From assembly GCA_026874595.1 (NCBI GenBank), contig CM049318.1, positions 22,483,456-22,547,455 on the forward strand: a stretch of 64,000 bases of DNA, read 5' to 3'. How positions within the stretch are numbered: the stretch's first letter is position 1; each line of letters starts with the position of its first letter. Both the position numbers and the translations under genes were made by a program. Below the pieces are notes generated by a model that saw only the letters and a list, made by a program, of their open reading frames with translations, did not search any database and was not told where the DNA came from. Below are positions 24,831-36,341 of the stretch, piece after piece. This DNA is from Sipunculus nudus (lineage: Eukaryota; Annelida; Sipuncula; Golfingiida; Sipunculidae).

Positions 24831-25249
24831 TTAAAAGAAAAATGTTGCATTTCTAACAGTTCCATATGAGGCTAATGAGCTGACTTGACGGAGGTCTGGG
24901 CTCTCTGAGTGCTTTTCTAGTTTATAATTAACCTTGTCGAGCGGATGAGACAGTATTACGTGTGCTTAGAATGGTTGTAGAGCGCACGTGTGAAAAAGTG
25001 ACCCATGGGTCATGACGCTCAGCCGAATGACAAGTTGACAATATGTCCTTGCACTGGCAACTAATTAAGATTAAATAGATGGCATCATAATTCACGCATA
25101 TTACCTCAAGTTCATCAAGACCCTTAGGTTCCTTGGATCTAGCCTTTCCTGAAGAATTCGCAATTTGTGTGTATTTTGCATTTTTTCTGGGGTGCTCAAA
25201 CATGGACTGTAACGCAGGGAATATGGGATACATTGACCCAATTTCAGAT

Positions 25250-25350
25250 TTATGAGAAGAACCTTTGAGGAACTCTCAGGATGCCAAGTTAGAAGATTTT
25301 AGGTCCAAAGGTTATGATTTGTGCCCTGTTAACAGACGACTGTAACAGAC
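25250..25350 (+). repeat. Dispersed repeat 'gatttgtgccctgttaacag', copy 1
   Basis: Shares 'gatgccaagttagaagattt' and 'tatgatttgtgccctgttaa' with the two adjacent copies at 32640-32815 and 32880-33115. It is followed by 'cagacgac' text, the start of the ggac-type tail. Confidence 0.7.
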
Positions 25351-26464
25351 GACGGAATAACTAGATTAATCAAGAAAATGGAGCACCATTTATGTATATT
25401 GGTCATAACATTACATCAGATTGTATATTCTGATGAAGCAACTGCACTTAAACATATTATTGTAAGAACTTATTTGATATAATGGAAATAGGTGTAGATA
25501 CTATATTATTGTTTTTGTGCTGTCCTTGTGAAAACGGTACTTTGATAAATCAATGTTCAGACGTCTGTATGACTTTGCGTTTACATTGGTAAACTCTTTA
25601 GGAAAGTGGTATTTATTTATTTATAATACATATTTAACCAGGATAGCCTATTCAGCAAAAAGCTGTTTTTCTATAGGGTCCTGGTCAAGATGATATCGAT
25701 AAGTACACAGTTAAAAAAGCAAATATGAAAGAACTGAGACTAAAATACATGCATACATAAAAACAGTTATACATACATGGTTTAAAATGATCACAGAAAA
25801 AAAATTCTTAAATGATATACACGAATATTGAGTAAATAAATTTAAATAAAAGGCCTAACTAAAAATTAAAACATGTAAGATCGTGATTTCACAATAAATA
25901 TATTACATAATGACACAGTAATATAGGTGATGAATACAAAGACGAAAAGGCACTCGTGAACAAGCTATGAAAAATTATATGGCATAAATTGCTTGTACAA
26001 TGATTTAAACTGGTAGAGACTGGTTGCAGATTTGACACTTACAGGTTTAGAATTCCAGTGGATGGGACCAGCATATGCAAGACTTGCTTTGAAGGATTCT
26101 CTGTTTGGTTTAGGTAATGATAAATTGAAGCCCTGAGAAAAACCGAGTATTATAAGCACTATTAACACGGTTGAACGTATGCGTAAGAGAGGGAGGGGCA
26201 TTACCAGACAAGCATTTAATGACCATTTAAGAAACAAAATATTGGTATCTCTGTTTAACATTCATCCAACCCAATGTTGTAATCAATGATGTAGAGGATA
26301 TATTGGTATCATAAGTTTTAGTAACGATTCTAGTAGCTCTATTTTGAAGTTTTTGGAGTTGTAATAAATACGTTTTGGAGGAATTACCCCAGACAGATAT
26401 ACAATAATCAATGTGACTCTGAATTAAAGCATTGTGTATGTTTAAACTAAAGATATCTATGGTT

Positions 26465-28051
26465 TTACTTAATCTGAAAAGGAGACCTAGTTTTGATACT
26501 ATTTTGTCGCACACCAGTTGTATATGTTTTTTTCCATGTTAGACCAGCGTCGATGATAACACCTAAAAGCTTTTTGTGTTCAACCGGCATTACTGTAATG
26601 TTATCCATGGAAATGTTCATTTGATTTCCATTGGTTTTAGACTTAGGGCCAAATAATATGAATGATGATTTTTGGGGATTTATACTAAGTCGATTCTCTG
26701 TAAACCATTTGAGTGCAATTCCGAGATTTACTTGTAATGACTCTATAGCTTTAGCGGCTGAATTCGCTGAAGAATAAATTGAAATATCATCAGCATAAAT
26801 GACGCATTTCTCACTGAGGAACATTGGAAGATCATTTAAATAAAAAAGGAAAAATATAGGTCCAAGGACAGTGCCCTGTGGGGTACCTATGTCCAAGGTG
26901 CGTGGTTCTGAAAGCAATCCATTAGAATAAACCACTTGCTTACGATTAGACAGGTAGTTTTCGAACCACAAAAGCGGTATACCTTTTATGCCATAGTTGC
27001 TCATTTTTGTAAGTAAGACAGTATGATCAAGGCTATCAAAACCCTTTTTTACGTCGAGGAAACATGCAGCGGTAACATTATTGTTATTAAGACTGATTAA
27101 GCATTCGTCAATTATGCCGTGCAAGGCAGATGAAGTTGAACGATTAGGAAGATAAGCGAACTGTTTATCCGAAAACAGATTATATCTTTCAAAAAACGTA
27201 ATGAGGCGCGATTTAACGAACTATTCTATTATTTTTGGCACATGGCCTATAACTGAGATCGGTCGGTAGTTATTTGGATCATGCTTACATCCAGATCCTT
27301 TGTATATAGGAGTGATCCTAGCGGTCTTCCAATCTGCTGGAAACTCGGCGGTTTGAAGTGAGATGTTGAATATGTGGGCTAATGGAGCTGAAATATAAGG
27401 TGCGGCTATCTTAAGGAAAAATCCTGACATTCCCAGTATATCTTCTTTCATACTGGAGTTTACTTTCAACAACTGTGATAAAACAAATTGACCTGAAACT
27501 GAATTAAAATCAAAAGATTCCAAATTCGGGTTAACAAGATGATCACAGGTAAATATTGTTTTTGGAAATTTATCGTTGATATTTTTTCCAACAGAAGTAA
27601 AGTAATGGTTAAATTTATCAGGGTCAATCTTTCCGCTTTCTTTATTCGAGGAGGTTTTCGAAGGCAGTATGTGTTTTAAAGCTTTCCACACACAACCAGG
27701 GTTGGGGCCATTTTTTTGTATCAGCGTGGCATAATACTGGCTGCGAGTGGATCTGATAAGATTTGTAACATAATTTCGCTGATGTCGGTACGCAGACCAG
27801 TCATTACTGTGATTTGTTCTTAATGTGTTCCGATGTGCATAATCACGCAAGTGAATCTCATTAAGTAAATCATTATTGAACCATTTATTTTCGCGAGCTT
27901 TGGTGCGACGTCGAATAAAAGGCGCGTTGTTATTAGAAATTCTCAGAAATTCATAGCGATACATTTCCCAGGCTAAGTTTACATCAGAAAGTTGCATAAT
28001 TCTTGAAAAAAAAAATGGATTTCGATAATTCATCGATAAATTTGTATTCAT
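26465..28051 (-). pseudogene. LINE reverse transcriptase domain, interrupted
   Basis: Two consecutive frames (28051-27221 and 27124-26465) lie in one phase, separated by an in-frame TAG at 27223-27221 just after 'GHVPKIIE'. RT landmarks are 'WKTARITPIYKGSG', 'NNYRPISVIG', 'FDSLDHTVLL', 'GTPQGTVLGP' and the YADD catalytic box. A seven-base A run near 26528 then shifts the frame before 'CDKIVSKLGLLFRLSK'. All catalytic motifs remain. Confidence 0.9.
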
Positions 28052-29009
28052 TGAATTTACGAAGGGTACGGTAATATCCGGATTTTGTAACTGTGACCCT
28101 AGGTGGTCTACTCAAAACGGTAGTCACAAGAAAATGATCACTTATACATAAAGGATGAACTTTCACATTTGAATGCATGCTAGGATGTGAAGAAAATATC
28201 AAGTCGATCATTGTAGAGGTGAGCTGAGTAATACGAGTAGGCTCTGTTACAAGTTGTTTAAGACCGAAGATTTTTTCGAGCAAGTCCAGTTTACTAGCAA
28301 TATAAGTTTCAGAGCGTAAGCAGTCCACATTGAAATCGCCAAGTAATACAACATGCTTGAATGAGTTAAGGGCAGAAGCAAGTAAATTGAGTAATTCATC
28401 AATGTAACTGGAACTGGAATTAGGCGGTCTATATATAGAACCGATTAAGACCGGTTTTCTCCCTAAAATTATTTTAACCCATACACATTCAACGACATTT
28501 GAGTTTAAAGTGACCAACTCCGGTTTTATCGACGATAACACGTACGTGAGATCTCCTCCGCCATGCCGATTCCTGTCTGATCTAAAAATCGTATAATCAT
28601 CAATTTGTATCTCTGAATCAAAAACGTGGTTATCTAACCATGATTCTGTTAATGATAAAACAAGAGGGTTTAAACTAGAACACAAGAGGCGAATCTCCTC
28701 TATTTTGGGTAGCAAACTACGAACGTTTAGATGACCTAATATGGTACCCTGGTTAGCTAGTCGATGTTGCTTAAGATCAGAATATATACTTGCGTTTTGA
28801 GACAAAATAGAAGGAAGAGAGGATGGAATTTCATTCTCGGGTGTAATTGGTTTGGTGCTAGGTAATGCTTGATAAATATCTGATAAGTGAGAGCTTGTTT
28901 GTGCTGTAATACTAACGTTAGTACTTATAACCTGATCAGAGTACACAATTGCTGCTCTTGCACGGAGGAGAGGGGTTGTCAACATTTTTTGGCCATTTTT
29001 TATTTGCAC
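27984..29009 (-). pseudogene. LINE APE-type endonuclease domain frame
   Basis: 341 residues. The endonuclease cleaves target DNA to prime reverse transcription. All main blocks are present: catalytic Glu in 'LTESWLD', the DxN motif in 'LLGDFNVD', and 'SDH' near the end of the domain. The frame stops being colinear with the RT at a ten-base A run (plus strand 28006-28015). The frame may therefore be intact as an endonuclease but cannot reach the RT without a shift. Confidence 0.9.
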
Positions 29010-29140
29010 ACTGTGAACAGTTTAGATCATCATCGATTCTTATTCGAACACTAGCATTTTTCTTATTACAGTTCACACATTTGCTATGTTTGTCTGGATT
29101 TGTCATGATTGAAGTCACGGGGAAGACGATTTGTTTATGT

Positions 29141-29524
29141 GAATGGTAATCAGAGTGTGACCAAGCGTACTCGAGCTGGCGTCACCGGTAACGCAAGACA
29201 TAAGCTATCCCTTGTGAATGCAATGGAAGGGGATTCCCCAAGGCTCTTGGACACGTTGGCAACACAGCAGGTTGCTATAAACAGTTGATGAGCGATAAAT
29301 GGTGAATCCTTGTTGCAAACTTTAAAATGGTTTATATATCTAAAGTCAATAAAAAGTTCGATAAAACGAGTCAACTAGAGTATAACTGGTGACATAATCT
29401 CTTTGTTGACATAGACTTTTAAAACCATAAGTTCATAGAACTTACTTTGAAAGTAAATATCGCTCCGAAAAGCTTCAATGAAAAGTCCCCGTCACCATAG
29501 ATGGCGCTACTTTCATAGATAAAA
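29141..29524. other. Gap between opposed LINEs
   Basis: No gene is recognised. It may contain the 5' UTR of the minus-strand LINE. 'atagatggcgctac' occurs near 29497. Confidence 0.35.
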
Positions 29525-32470
29525 GGGAACATTATGAATTATTATATCAATTACAAGCATTACAAGAATTACAAGAGCTTTATGATAAAAAAGTACAGGG
29601 AATTATTACAAGAGCTTAAATAAGATGGATTGAGTATGGTGAAAAAAGTACAAAATATTTTTGTAATTTAGAAAAAAAAAAGAAATGGAAATAAGAAACA
29701 TGTTAAGGTTTGAGTTAATGATAATGGAAATTCTGTTACAGGTATAAATAATATTTAAGCTGAAGAAAATATTTTTTTTTCAGAACATAAACTCGTCTCA
29801 AATTAATGATACAGTCACTCTCGAAACCAATTGTTTTTTTTTTAAATAATAAAACTATTCCTAGATCAACAAATGAAGATCAGGAGTACTGTGAAGGCAA
29901 TTTAACAGTGGAGGAATTTTTAAAGTATTGAAAACTTTTAAAAAGGACAAATCACCAGGGAATTATGGATTAAAAGGAGAGTTCTTTCAAACATTTTAGA
30001 ATGCAATAGGATCTATATTATTGTGCAAAGTTTTAATTTTTCACTTGATCAGGGTAGTCTGACTCCATCACAGCGGCAGGCTTTAATTACATTTATTGAG
30101 AAGAAGGATAAAGATCGAACAAAATTTAAGAATTGGCGCCAAATCTCGTCATTAAACACCGATTATAAAATAATGACTAAAGCTTTATTTTTTAGAGTTA
30201 AACGTGTTTTGTCAAAATTATACATAGAAACCAATTTGGATATGTAAAAAATACATGACAGAGGCAATAACAACCATCTTAGATTATTTATTTGATATAG
30301 AAAAATGTAAATTAAATGGTTTATTGGCGACAATCAATTTTGAAAAAGCGTTCGATAAAGTGGAATGTTAATTTTGGTGAATCATTTATTAAATGGGTTA
30401 AAGTATTGTATAAAGATGTGGAAGCTTGCATCATGAATAATGGCAATTATTCAAGGTTATTTTAAAATAGGAAGAGAAGTTAGACAAGGAGACCCTTTAT
30501 CACCGTATTTATTTATTATCAGTTTAGAAGTAATTGCAGTTAATATTAGGAATAATCAAGACATTCATGGTACAAAGATTAAAAATAAGAAGGGAAAATT
30601 GGTTTTAGTTGCTGATGACACCACTGTAATTTTAAATGATTTGGACTCGCATAACAGGTTAACACATTAATAATGCTAAAACTGAAGCAATGTGGTTAGG
30701 TTAAAACAAAGATAGTAATAATAAACCTTTAGGGTTAGTGTGGTTAAAAATGTGTGAAAGTGCTAGGCACATGTATATCATATAATACAGAAATGAGTAA
30801 TACATTAAATTTTGAAAATAAAATTAATAGCATACGTGATATAACAAACATATGGAACCAAAGAAATTTAACATTGCAAGGGATAATTTTAATAGTAAAA
30901 GCACCACGTTTTTCTAATCTCTCTCATCTCTTGTCTAATTTCAACATGAAACTTATTAAAGAGATTAAATAATATATTATGGTGTTTATATGGAAGGGGC
31001 GGAAAAGGGGAAGGGTTGAAAGAGATTTACTGATAAACCATATGAAAACTGGGGGCTGAATATAAGTATTGATTGCTATATAAAAGCGCTACAGGTAATG
31101 TGGATTAAAAGATATTTAGACAAAACCCCCCCAAAAAAATTGTTTACTGACTCATTTTGTGATATATATAAATGGGAACACAAAATTAATTATACCAGAA
31201 ACTGTCTAAAAGGTGCAATGCCAGATGAATACATAAATATGTTTATTGCATGGAAGCAAGTTCGTATTCCAGAGTTATCTAATTGCATATGGAATAATAA
31301 GGATATCAAAAAAGAAGGAAAACCATTCTTCTGTAAGTAACTTTATCAGTCAGGTTTAATATAAGTAAAACACTTATTTCGGTGAATGGGAATCCAGTTA
31401 GTTTTAAAGAGTGGGAATTGAAAAGAGCAAAACAAAGAAATTATTTGGTTTATAGGTCAATAATTAAACAAAGTAAACTATTGAATCACTGGAGATAAAA
31501 TGGACAACAATTTTTCAAAATGTTTTTAATTGCAAAACAAGACAAGGGCCAGTTGCAGTTGAAAATGTTATTGCAAAGCAGGTATATGATTATTTTATAT
31601 CTTGTTAAAACACAGGATTTCAGTACAAGGCAAAAGTTCAGTACTAAATACGATGTTACAAATGAAGAGTGAGGTCATTTATATACTAATAGCCTAACAT
31701 TATGTAAAGAAAAGAAAGTGAGTTTTAGTTTAAAATACTCTATAATTATTTATATCTTAAAGAGAGATTATATAAGTTTGGTTTTACTGAAGACCCTTAT
31801 TGTAGGTTTTGCTATACAGAGGTAGAAACGTATGAGGATTTCTTTTGTAATTGTTCTACTGTTAAAGGTTTTGGCAAGCTATAGGAATTTTTTTATGGTT
31901 TACCAATTAGTTTATTTACAGAAAAGAATATTATTTTAGAGGTATATCTGAAAAGAACATGAGAATGGAAAATAAAATTCTTATACATGCAAAAGCTTTT
32001 ATATATAGAACTAAAGATTTTGTTCAGATAAACCTTGAAAACTTAAAAAAAAATACATAGATTACCAAAGGAAGATTGAATGCACGGATAAGCCTGCAGA
32101 ATAAAAAACAAATAAATGGAAACTTTTGTGGCAAAATATCAGAAGGACATTAGAAACTTGATCCATTCCTTCACAATAGATAATTTGTATGACACAATAT
32201 GTTTGACATTTAAATGAAAACAATAATATTGAGTATGTATATAACTTAACATTACAAAAATTTCTATAATTGTATAATTAGTATATATGTGGAAATGGCA
32301 GTAAGTTGTTAGTCATAGTGTACTTTGAACAAACAGGATAATATGTATGTATATATGTATTTTGTATTTAGTACTCTTTTTGTATGAAGTTTTTGTTACT
32401 GTACGGTTTACTGTCTTGTACTCATGGGTGTTATTACTGTCTGTATTTTGTTGGTTAATAAAAAATACAC
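29525..32470 (+). mobile_element. Decayed L1/Tx1-like LINE
   Basis: Plus-strand reading gives pieces in order: 'RWIEYGEKSTKYFCNLEKK' (about 29630), 'TPSQRQALITFIEKKDKD', 'FKNWRQISSLNTDYKIMTKA' (30023-30247), 'TINFEKAFDKVE' (about 30340), 'REVRQGDPLSPYLFIISLEV' (30440-30670), and 'VADDTTVIL', the catalytic box with Tyr replaced by Val. 'KTPPKKLFTDSFCDIYKWEH' (31098-31340) follows. A CxxC zinc-like 'YCRFCYTEVETYEDFFCNC' lies near 31800. Many stops and shifts separate the pieces. The end near 32465 ('ttggttaataaaaaa') looks like the 3' terminus. The clade call rests on the 'GEKSTKYF' and 'NWRPISLLN' style. Confidence 0.9.
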
Positions 32471-32639
32471 GACTGCATCTGTAAAGGTTTCAAAAGTATA
32501 GAAAAAATTCTTAACAATTTTTAAAAATCCACGTGGCGCCACAAATCTGCAGAAAATGATGAAACACCCCATGATCAATTTGCATGCAACGAATGATGGT
32601 GATCAACGCATTAGTTGTTTAGATAATTGAGCTTTTGTA

Positions 32640-33115
32640 TCAAATCTTATTTTTTTGTCGCTAATTCTGAGCCCCATATCTTCGATGATATAGGTAACAG
32701 AGATCTAGTTTCTGGTTTCTTTGGAGACTTTTCATGGACCTCCCTTGATGTCAAGTTGGAAGATTCGAGGTCTAGTGATTACGATCTGTGCCCTGTTCAC
32801 AGAAGACCACATCATTAAAGGTCTCAAGAATAGAGAGAAAAATCTGTAAAAAATAAAAAAGAGACCTATATGGCGCCACCGGGGTGGTACATCGGAGCCC
32901 CATAGCTCGAAGAATAGGGACCTAATTTCAGGTTTCCAAGGAAATTTTTCACGGAAATTCTCTGAATGTCAAGTAAGAAGATTCCAGGACCAGCGGTTAC
33001 GATTTGTGCCATGTTAACGGACGGCACGACGGACATACGGACAGCTAGACGGAGGGACACCGGACAAAGGGTGATCGCTCTAGCTCGAATGACTTTCACT
33101 CAGCTGAGCTAAAAA
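32640..33115 (+). repeat. Two tandem diverged copies of the 'gatttgtgcc' dispersed repeat with ggac tail
   Basis: Copy 2 (about 32640-32815) and copy 3 (about 32880-33115) both run through 'gagccccat', 'ggtttc', 'gatgtcaagttggaagattc' or 'atgtcaagtaagaagattcc', and 'gatctgtgccctgtt' or 'gatttgtgccatgtt'. Copy 3 continues into 'ggacggcacgacggacatac', then 'gatcgctctagctcgaatg' and 'ctcagctgagctaaaaa'. The related copy at 25250-25350 ends sooner. This end is typical of abundant molluscan short repeats. Confidence 0.75.
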
Positions 33116-33541
33116 CTGTGGGCCGCAAGCCGTATCCAATATGAGTCACAGACGGTAAATCTAATAAAGAGGGCGAAATTGAAAAAAACTGAAAAGAATA
33201 AGTATTTTGATTTTAAAACTGTTTTGTTTTTAAGGCTATGTTATTTGTAACTTTGATATTTTGGATAAAAGAGACGATTTCTTAACATGTTGTTATCACA
33301 AGCAAGATATTATATCCTAAAATATAAAAACTGAAACGCCCTTTATGCAAAGGTTAAGGAATACATATTATGTGTCAAATAAAAGAGCACAACAGAGTTT
33401 TTATACATATTGTAAATTCATCGATTATTATAAATTCTATTTTTACATTTTTTGTCACCTGAGCAAATATTGTACCAATGCAATACTCCTAGGTAACGGG
33501 CAAGAATCATGGCTTATAACTGGTCCAGTTCGATATCGTCT
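33116..33541. other. 3' flank of the carbonyl reductase gene
   Basis: AT-rich, no coding exon seen. It should hold the 3' UTR of the minus-strand gene ending at 33542. No clear AATAAA was identified on the minus strand close to the stop. Confidence 0.4.
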
Positions 33542-33714
33542 CTAAGCTACATTCGTAAAAAAATCTGAATACTCCAGAATCCAAGGAGACGCCTTGTAAG
33601 ACGGCCCGCCGTCACGTGCTCGCCAGTCAATCACGTGCCGATCTATGACGAATTGTCCTCTTGGGCCAGATGCGTCAGGTGGCAAGAGCGCAAGGTAAAC
33701 CGGGGTGTCTGCTC
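33542..33714 (-). CDS. CBR1: CBR1-like exon 8, with stop
   Basis: 173 nt from 'tattttag' to the TAG stop. Encodes 'ADTPVYLALLPPDASGPRGQ' and 'FVIDRHVIDW', which match the CBR1 end, then about 30 extra residues ('RARDGGPSYKASPWILEYSD' and on) not found in the vertebrate enzyme as I recall it. Confidence 0.95.
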
Positions 33715-35287
33715 CTAAAATACCAATAGCGTTATTCAACTGGTACCTAACGCTTCAATAATTCATTCATGATACTTGGATATCTAAAACGGCGCCAATC
33801 ATAATTTTGAAGACACTTTATCATTTAAGAATTCGGTAACTTCATCAGAATTGTTCTCAGTACAGTGCTTTCATCTATCAACTGACCATGCAGTGACTTG
33901 TTTTGCAAATGAAAAGAGGCACATGATAAAAATGAAATAATAATGAGATTAGTTGCATAATTTATATGTAAAAATGAAGCTTTCTTGATAAGAAGTTTCC
34001 TAAATACCTGACACAATCAAAGTGAATGCCTGACGTTATGATCAGATTTCAGCGTCTTGGTCTTGGGGGCTCTGTACAAAGCCAAACTGAGTTTGTTCAG
34101 AACTTAAATAAAACCCCTTAAATATCATTCCTTCGAACCATATCATCGATATAAATGTTAACACCACTACACTTTCACCTCTTCTACGAAATTGTAAACA
34201 ACAACGGTGGCAAACCTCACCTTGGTCTGTGTTTTTTACGCCTTTGCCAAAAGTCATGTCTGTTCGGACTAACCCTGGGCAACACTGGGAAAGAAAATTT
34301 AAATTTGCACATTAAGGATTACATTAACCTGATAGGAATGTATTCTGTGTAAACAAGTGTAGATGTTTACAGAAGAGCACCTACCAATTGACTTATTTTC
34401 AATTTTTACAGGTTTGATTGTGTTTGTATTTAAGTAATGCTCTTCTGTGGTAGGTAATGCATGGAGGGCAGTTTATATTTCAAAGAAATTTTGTAACCGC
34501 TCAAACTTGTAACTAATTGGTCCCTGTTACCATAAAATTTGACATATACATGTATTGGGGCTTCCAATAAAGCAGTTTAAAGTTATCGGACTAGGGTCAT
34601 AAAGAGTGAAGCTTTTAATGTAAAGGTAGAATTATCAACGTTTGGTCAGCGTTAATCAAATATAAATGAAAATATGTGAAAAATATAAATATCCCCGGAA
34701 ATATAACAGTGGCGGTGTGAAAATATCCTCTGAAACCTGATTGGCTGATTTCTGTCTGGTTGAGTGCGTGGATCATAAAACTATTTGTATATATATACCT
34801 AATATTGGCGAATGTGTAACAATACTGCACTGCTGTTGGGTTCTGTGGATAAGGGGGGCAGTGTAATCCTCTAACTCTTGGGAGTACAAAAGACCAGCAC
34901 AAAAGCTTTCTTGTAGGTTTAGAAACAACCAAGCTGACTTTCCGTTAGGAGATCTTGCGTGTCTTGCCTTTGGGCGTAGGTTTGTCTTCAACGATGTAAA
35001 AATGTGTATTTAAACAGTAACGTTTGATGTGTTGCTATTATGCGTTTCCTACTAACCGAATTATAAAGTATGTCCTTTCCACCAGCGTCAGACAGTGTCT
35101 GGTAGATTTCTGTTACTGCGTTGACAAGCACCTTTGATAACCTGTATGGGAAAGGAGCCCACCCTTTTGTTGCTAACTGATCGGTCTTTGCTAACCTGCA
35201 ATGAGTAACTGTGTTACATGGTTATCAATTCTATAAATTGTGCACTCAGATTTTGTTAGTTGAAACCTGATCTCATATATATATATC

Positions 35288-35348
<61 letters not shown>

Positions 35349-36293
35349 TAAAACGCCTGCTAACGGCCACGCCTCAATAACGGTCAATACGTCTATAACG
35401 GTCAGATTTTCCGGTCCCGAATTTTCGACCGTTATATTTCATTATCATTTTGTTGTCAATTACGGTCACTTCTCTATTCCGTATTACGGCCAGGTCTCTC
35501 GGTCCCGCAGGCCGGGAAACGCCTCAATTACGGTCAGGGGCAGTGACTCCGTGACATGGGCTCAAGAAATCGAGCGGCCACTTCTGACTGACCACAATAT
35601 CATTACAGAAGTGTCCGCTCTCACATATTCCTGTCTGTTAATGAGAGCCCACTCTACCGTGACCGAGTTGTTTGACAGGAGCCAGCGTCGTACTACCCCA
35701 CTCAGCCCCATTAGTATGCACAATAGTAAGTCATGTGTTCCCATCTGCGTGTATGTTTGGGAATCAGTCGTGCGAGCCGGATCAGAGTGTTTATATATAT
35801 TAATTGTCATTTAATTAACGAATGACAACCAGCGGGTCCCGATGATTATGTCCACAGAAAAACGTTAGGTATACTGTGGATCTTTAAACTTTCTATAATG
35901 TCCTTGTGAAGACGTAAATCAAACGAAACCAGTGCGGCAAACATCGCACAATTTACTCATACTTGAATAATTATGAATGCAAAATAAACATAAAAAATTG
36001 TACAAATATTATGGATATACAATCTGTAATTCAATATCAAAACACTGCATTTTTATATATTGTAGGTAATTGTTATAAATACGGTTGACGTGATTGTAAA
36101 GATTTTATTTTTTATTGATAACATTAAATATACTAATAATCTGTATACGTTTATTTTATTGATTGTAATAAAGATTTGAACTTGGTTTTGTGTTACATTT
36201 TAACCCCCTATCCTGCGTTCCTGTATAACGGCCACTTCTGTATTAAGGCCACTTTCATTCAGTCCCGATGGTGACCGTAATACAGGCGTTCGA

Positions 36294-36341
<48 letters not shown>

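Larger units (their letters stand above)
23131..25604. other. Intergenic stretch with dispersed repeats and G tracts
   Basis: No gene is recognised. Poly-G tracts lie at about 23810-23826 and 23998-24014. Two copies of a common invertebrate dispersed repeat are listed separately. A third family member ('gatttgtgccctgttaacag') lies at 25250-25350. Confidence 0.4.
25605..29140 (-). mobile_element. Nearly full-length Jockey/CR1-type LINE, frame-broken
   Basis: Read on minus, a CxxC zinc-finger-like start (29118-28936, 'KCVNCNKK', 'NCSQCANKKW') leads into an APE endonuclease (29009-27984: 'NVRSLLP', 'LTESWLD', 'IYRPPNS', 'LLGDFNVD', 'ISDHFLV'). The RT follows, in pieces 28051-27221 ('NNYRPISVIG') and 27124-26465 ('GTPQGTVLGP', 'IYADDISIYS'). 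C-terminal parts are 26514-26227 and 26261-25965. The 3' end carries 'ccaggaccctatag', 'ccaggatagcct'-type sense/antisense text and an (AAAT)n tail near 25610-25625. Breaks were seen at about 29000, 28010, 27222 (stop), 26528, 26240 (stop) and 26135. Several coincide with A/T homopolymers. ORF1 was not found; 29141-29500 may be 5' UTR. Confidence 0.93.

Noticed and set aside
24229-25233. Several 60-100-residue frames
   Set aside because: They overlap one another on opposite strands and next to dispersed repeats, with no motif in any of them.
34615-34991. Minus frames near 34615-34991 as a reductase exon
   Set aside because: They do not match the family and are in the intron between exons 6 and 7, which join in phase without them.
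35260-35814. 184-residue frame across a TA run and MITE
   Set aside because: It starts in microsatellite sequence and crosses the transposon end; it has no transposase motif and no splice support.
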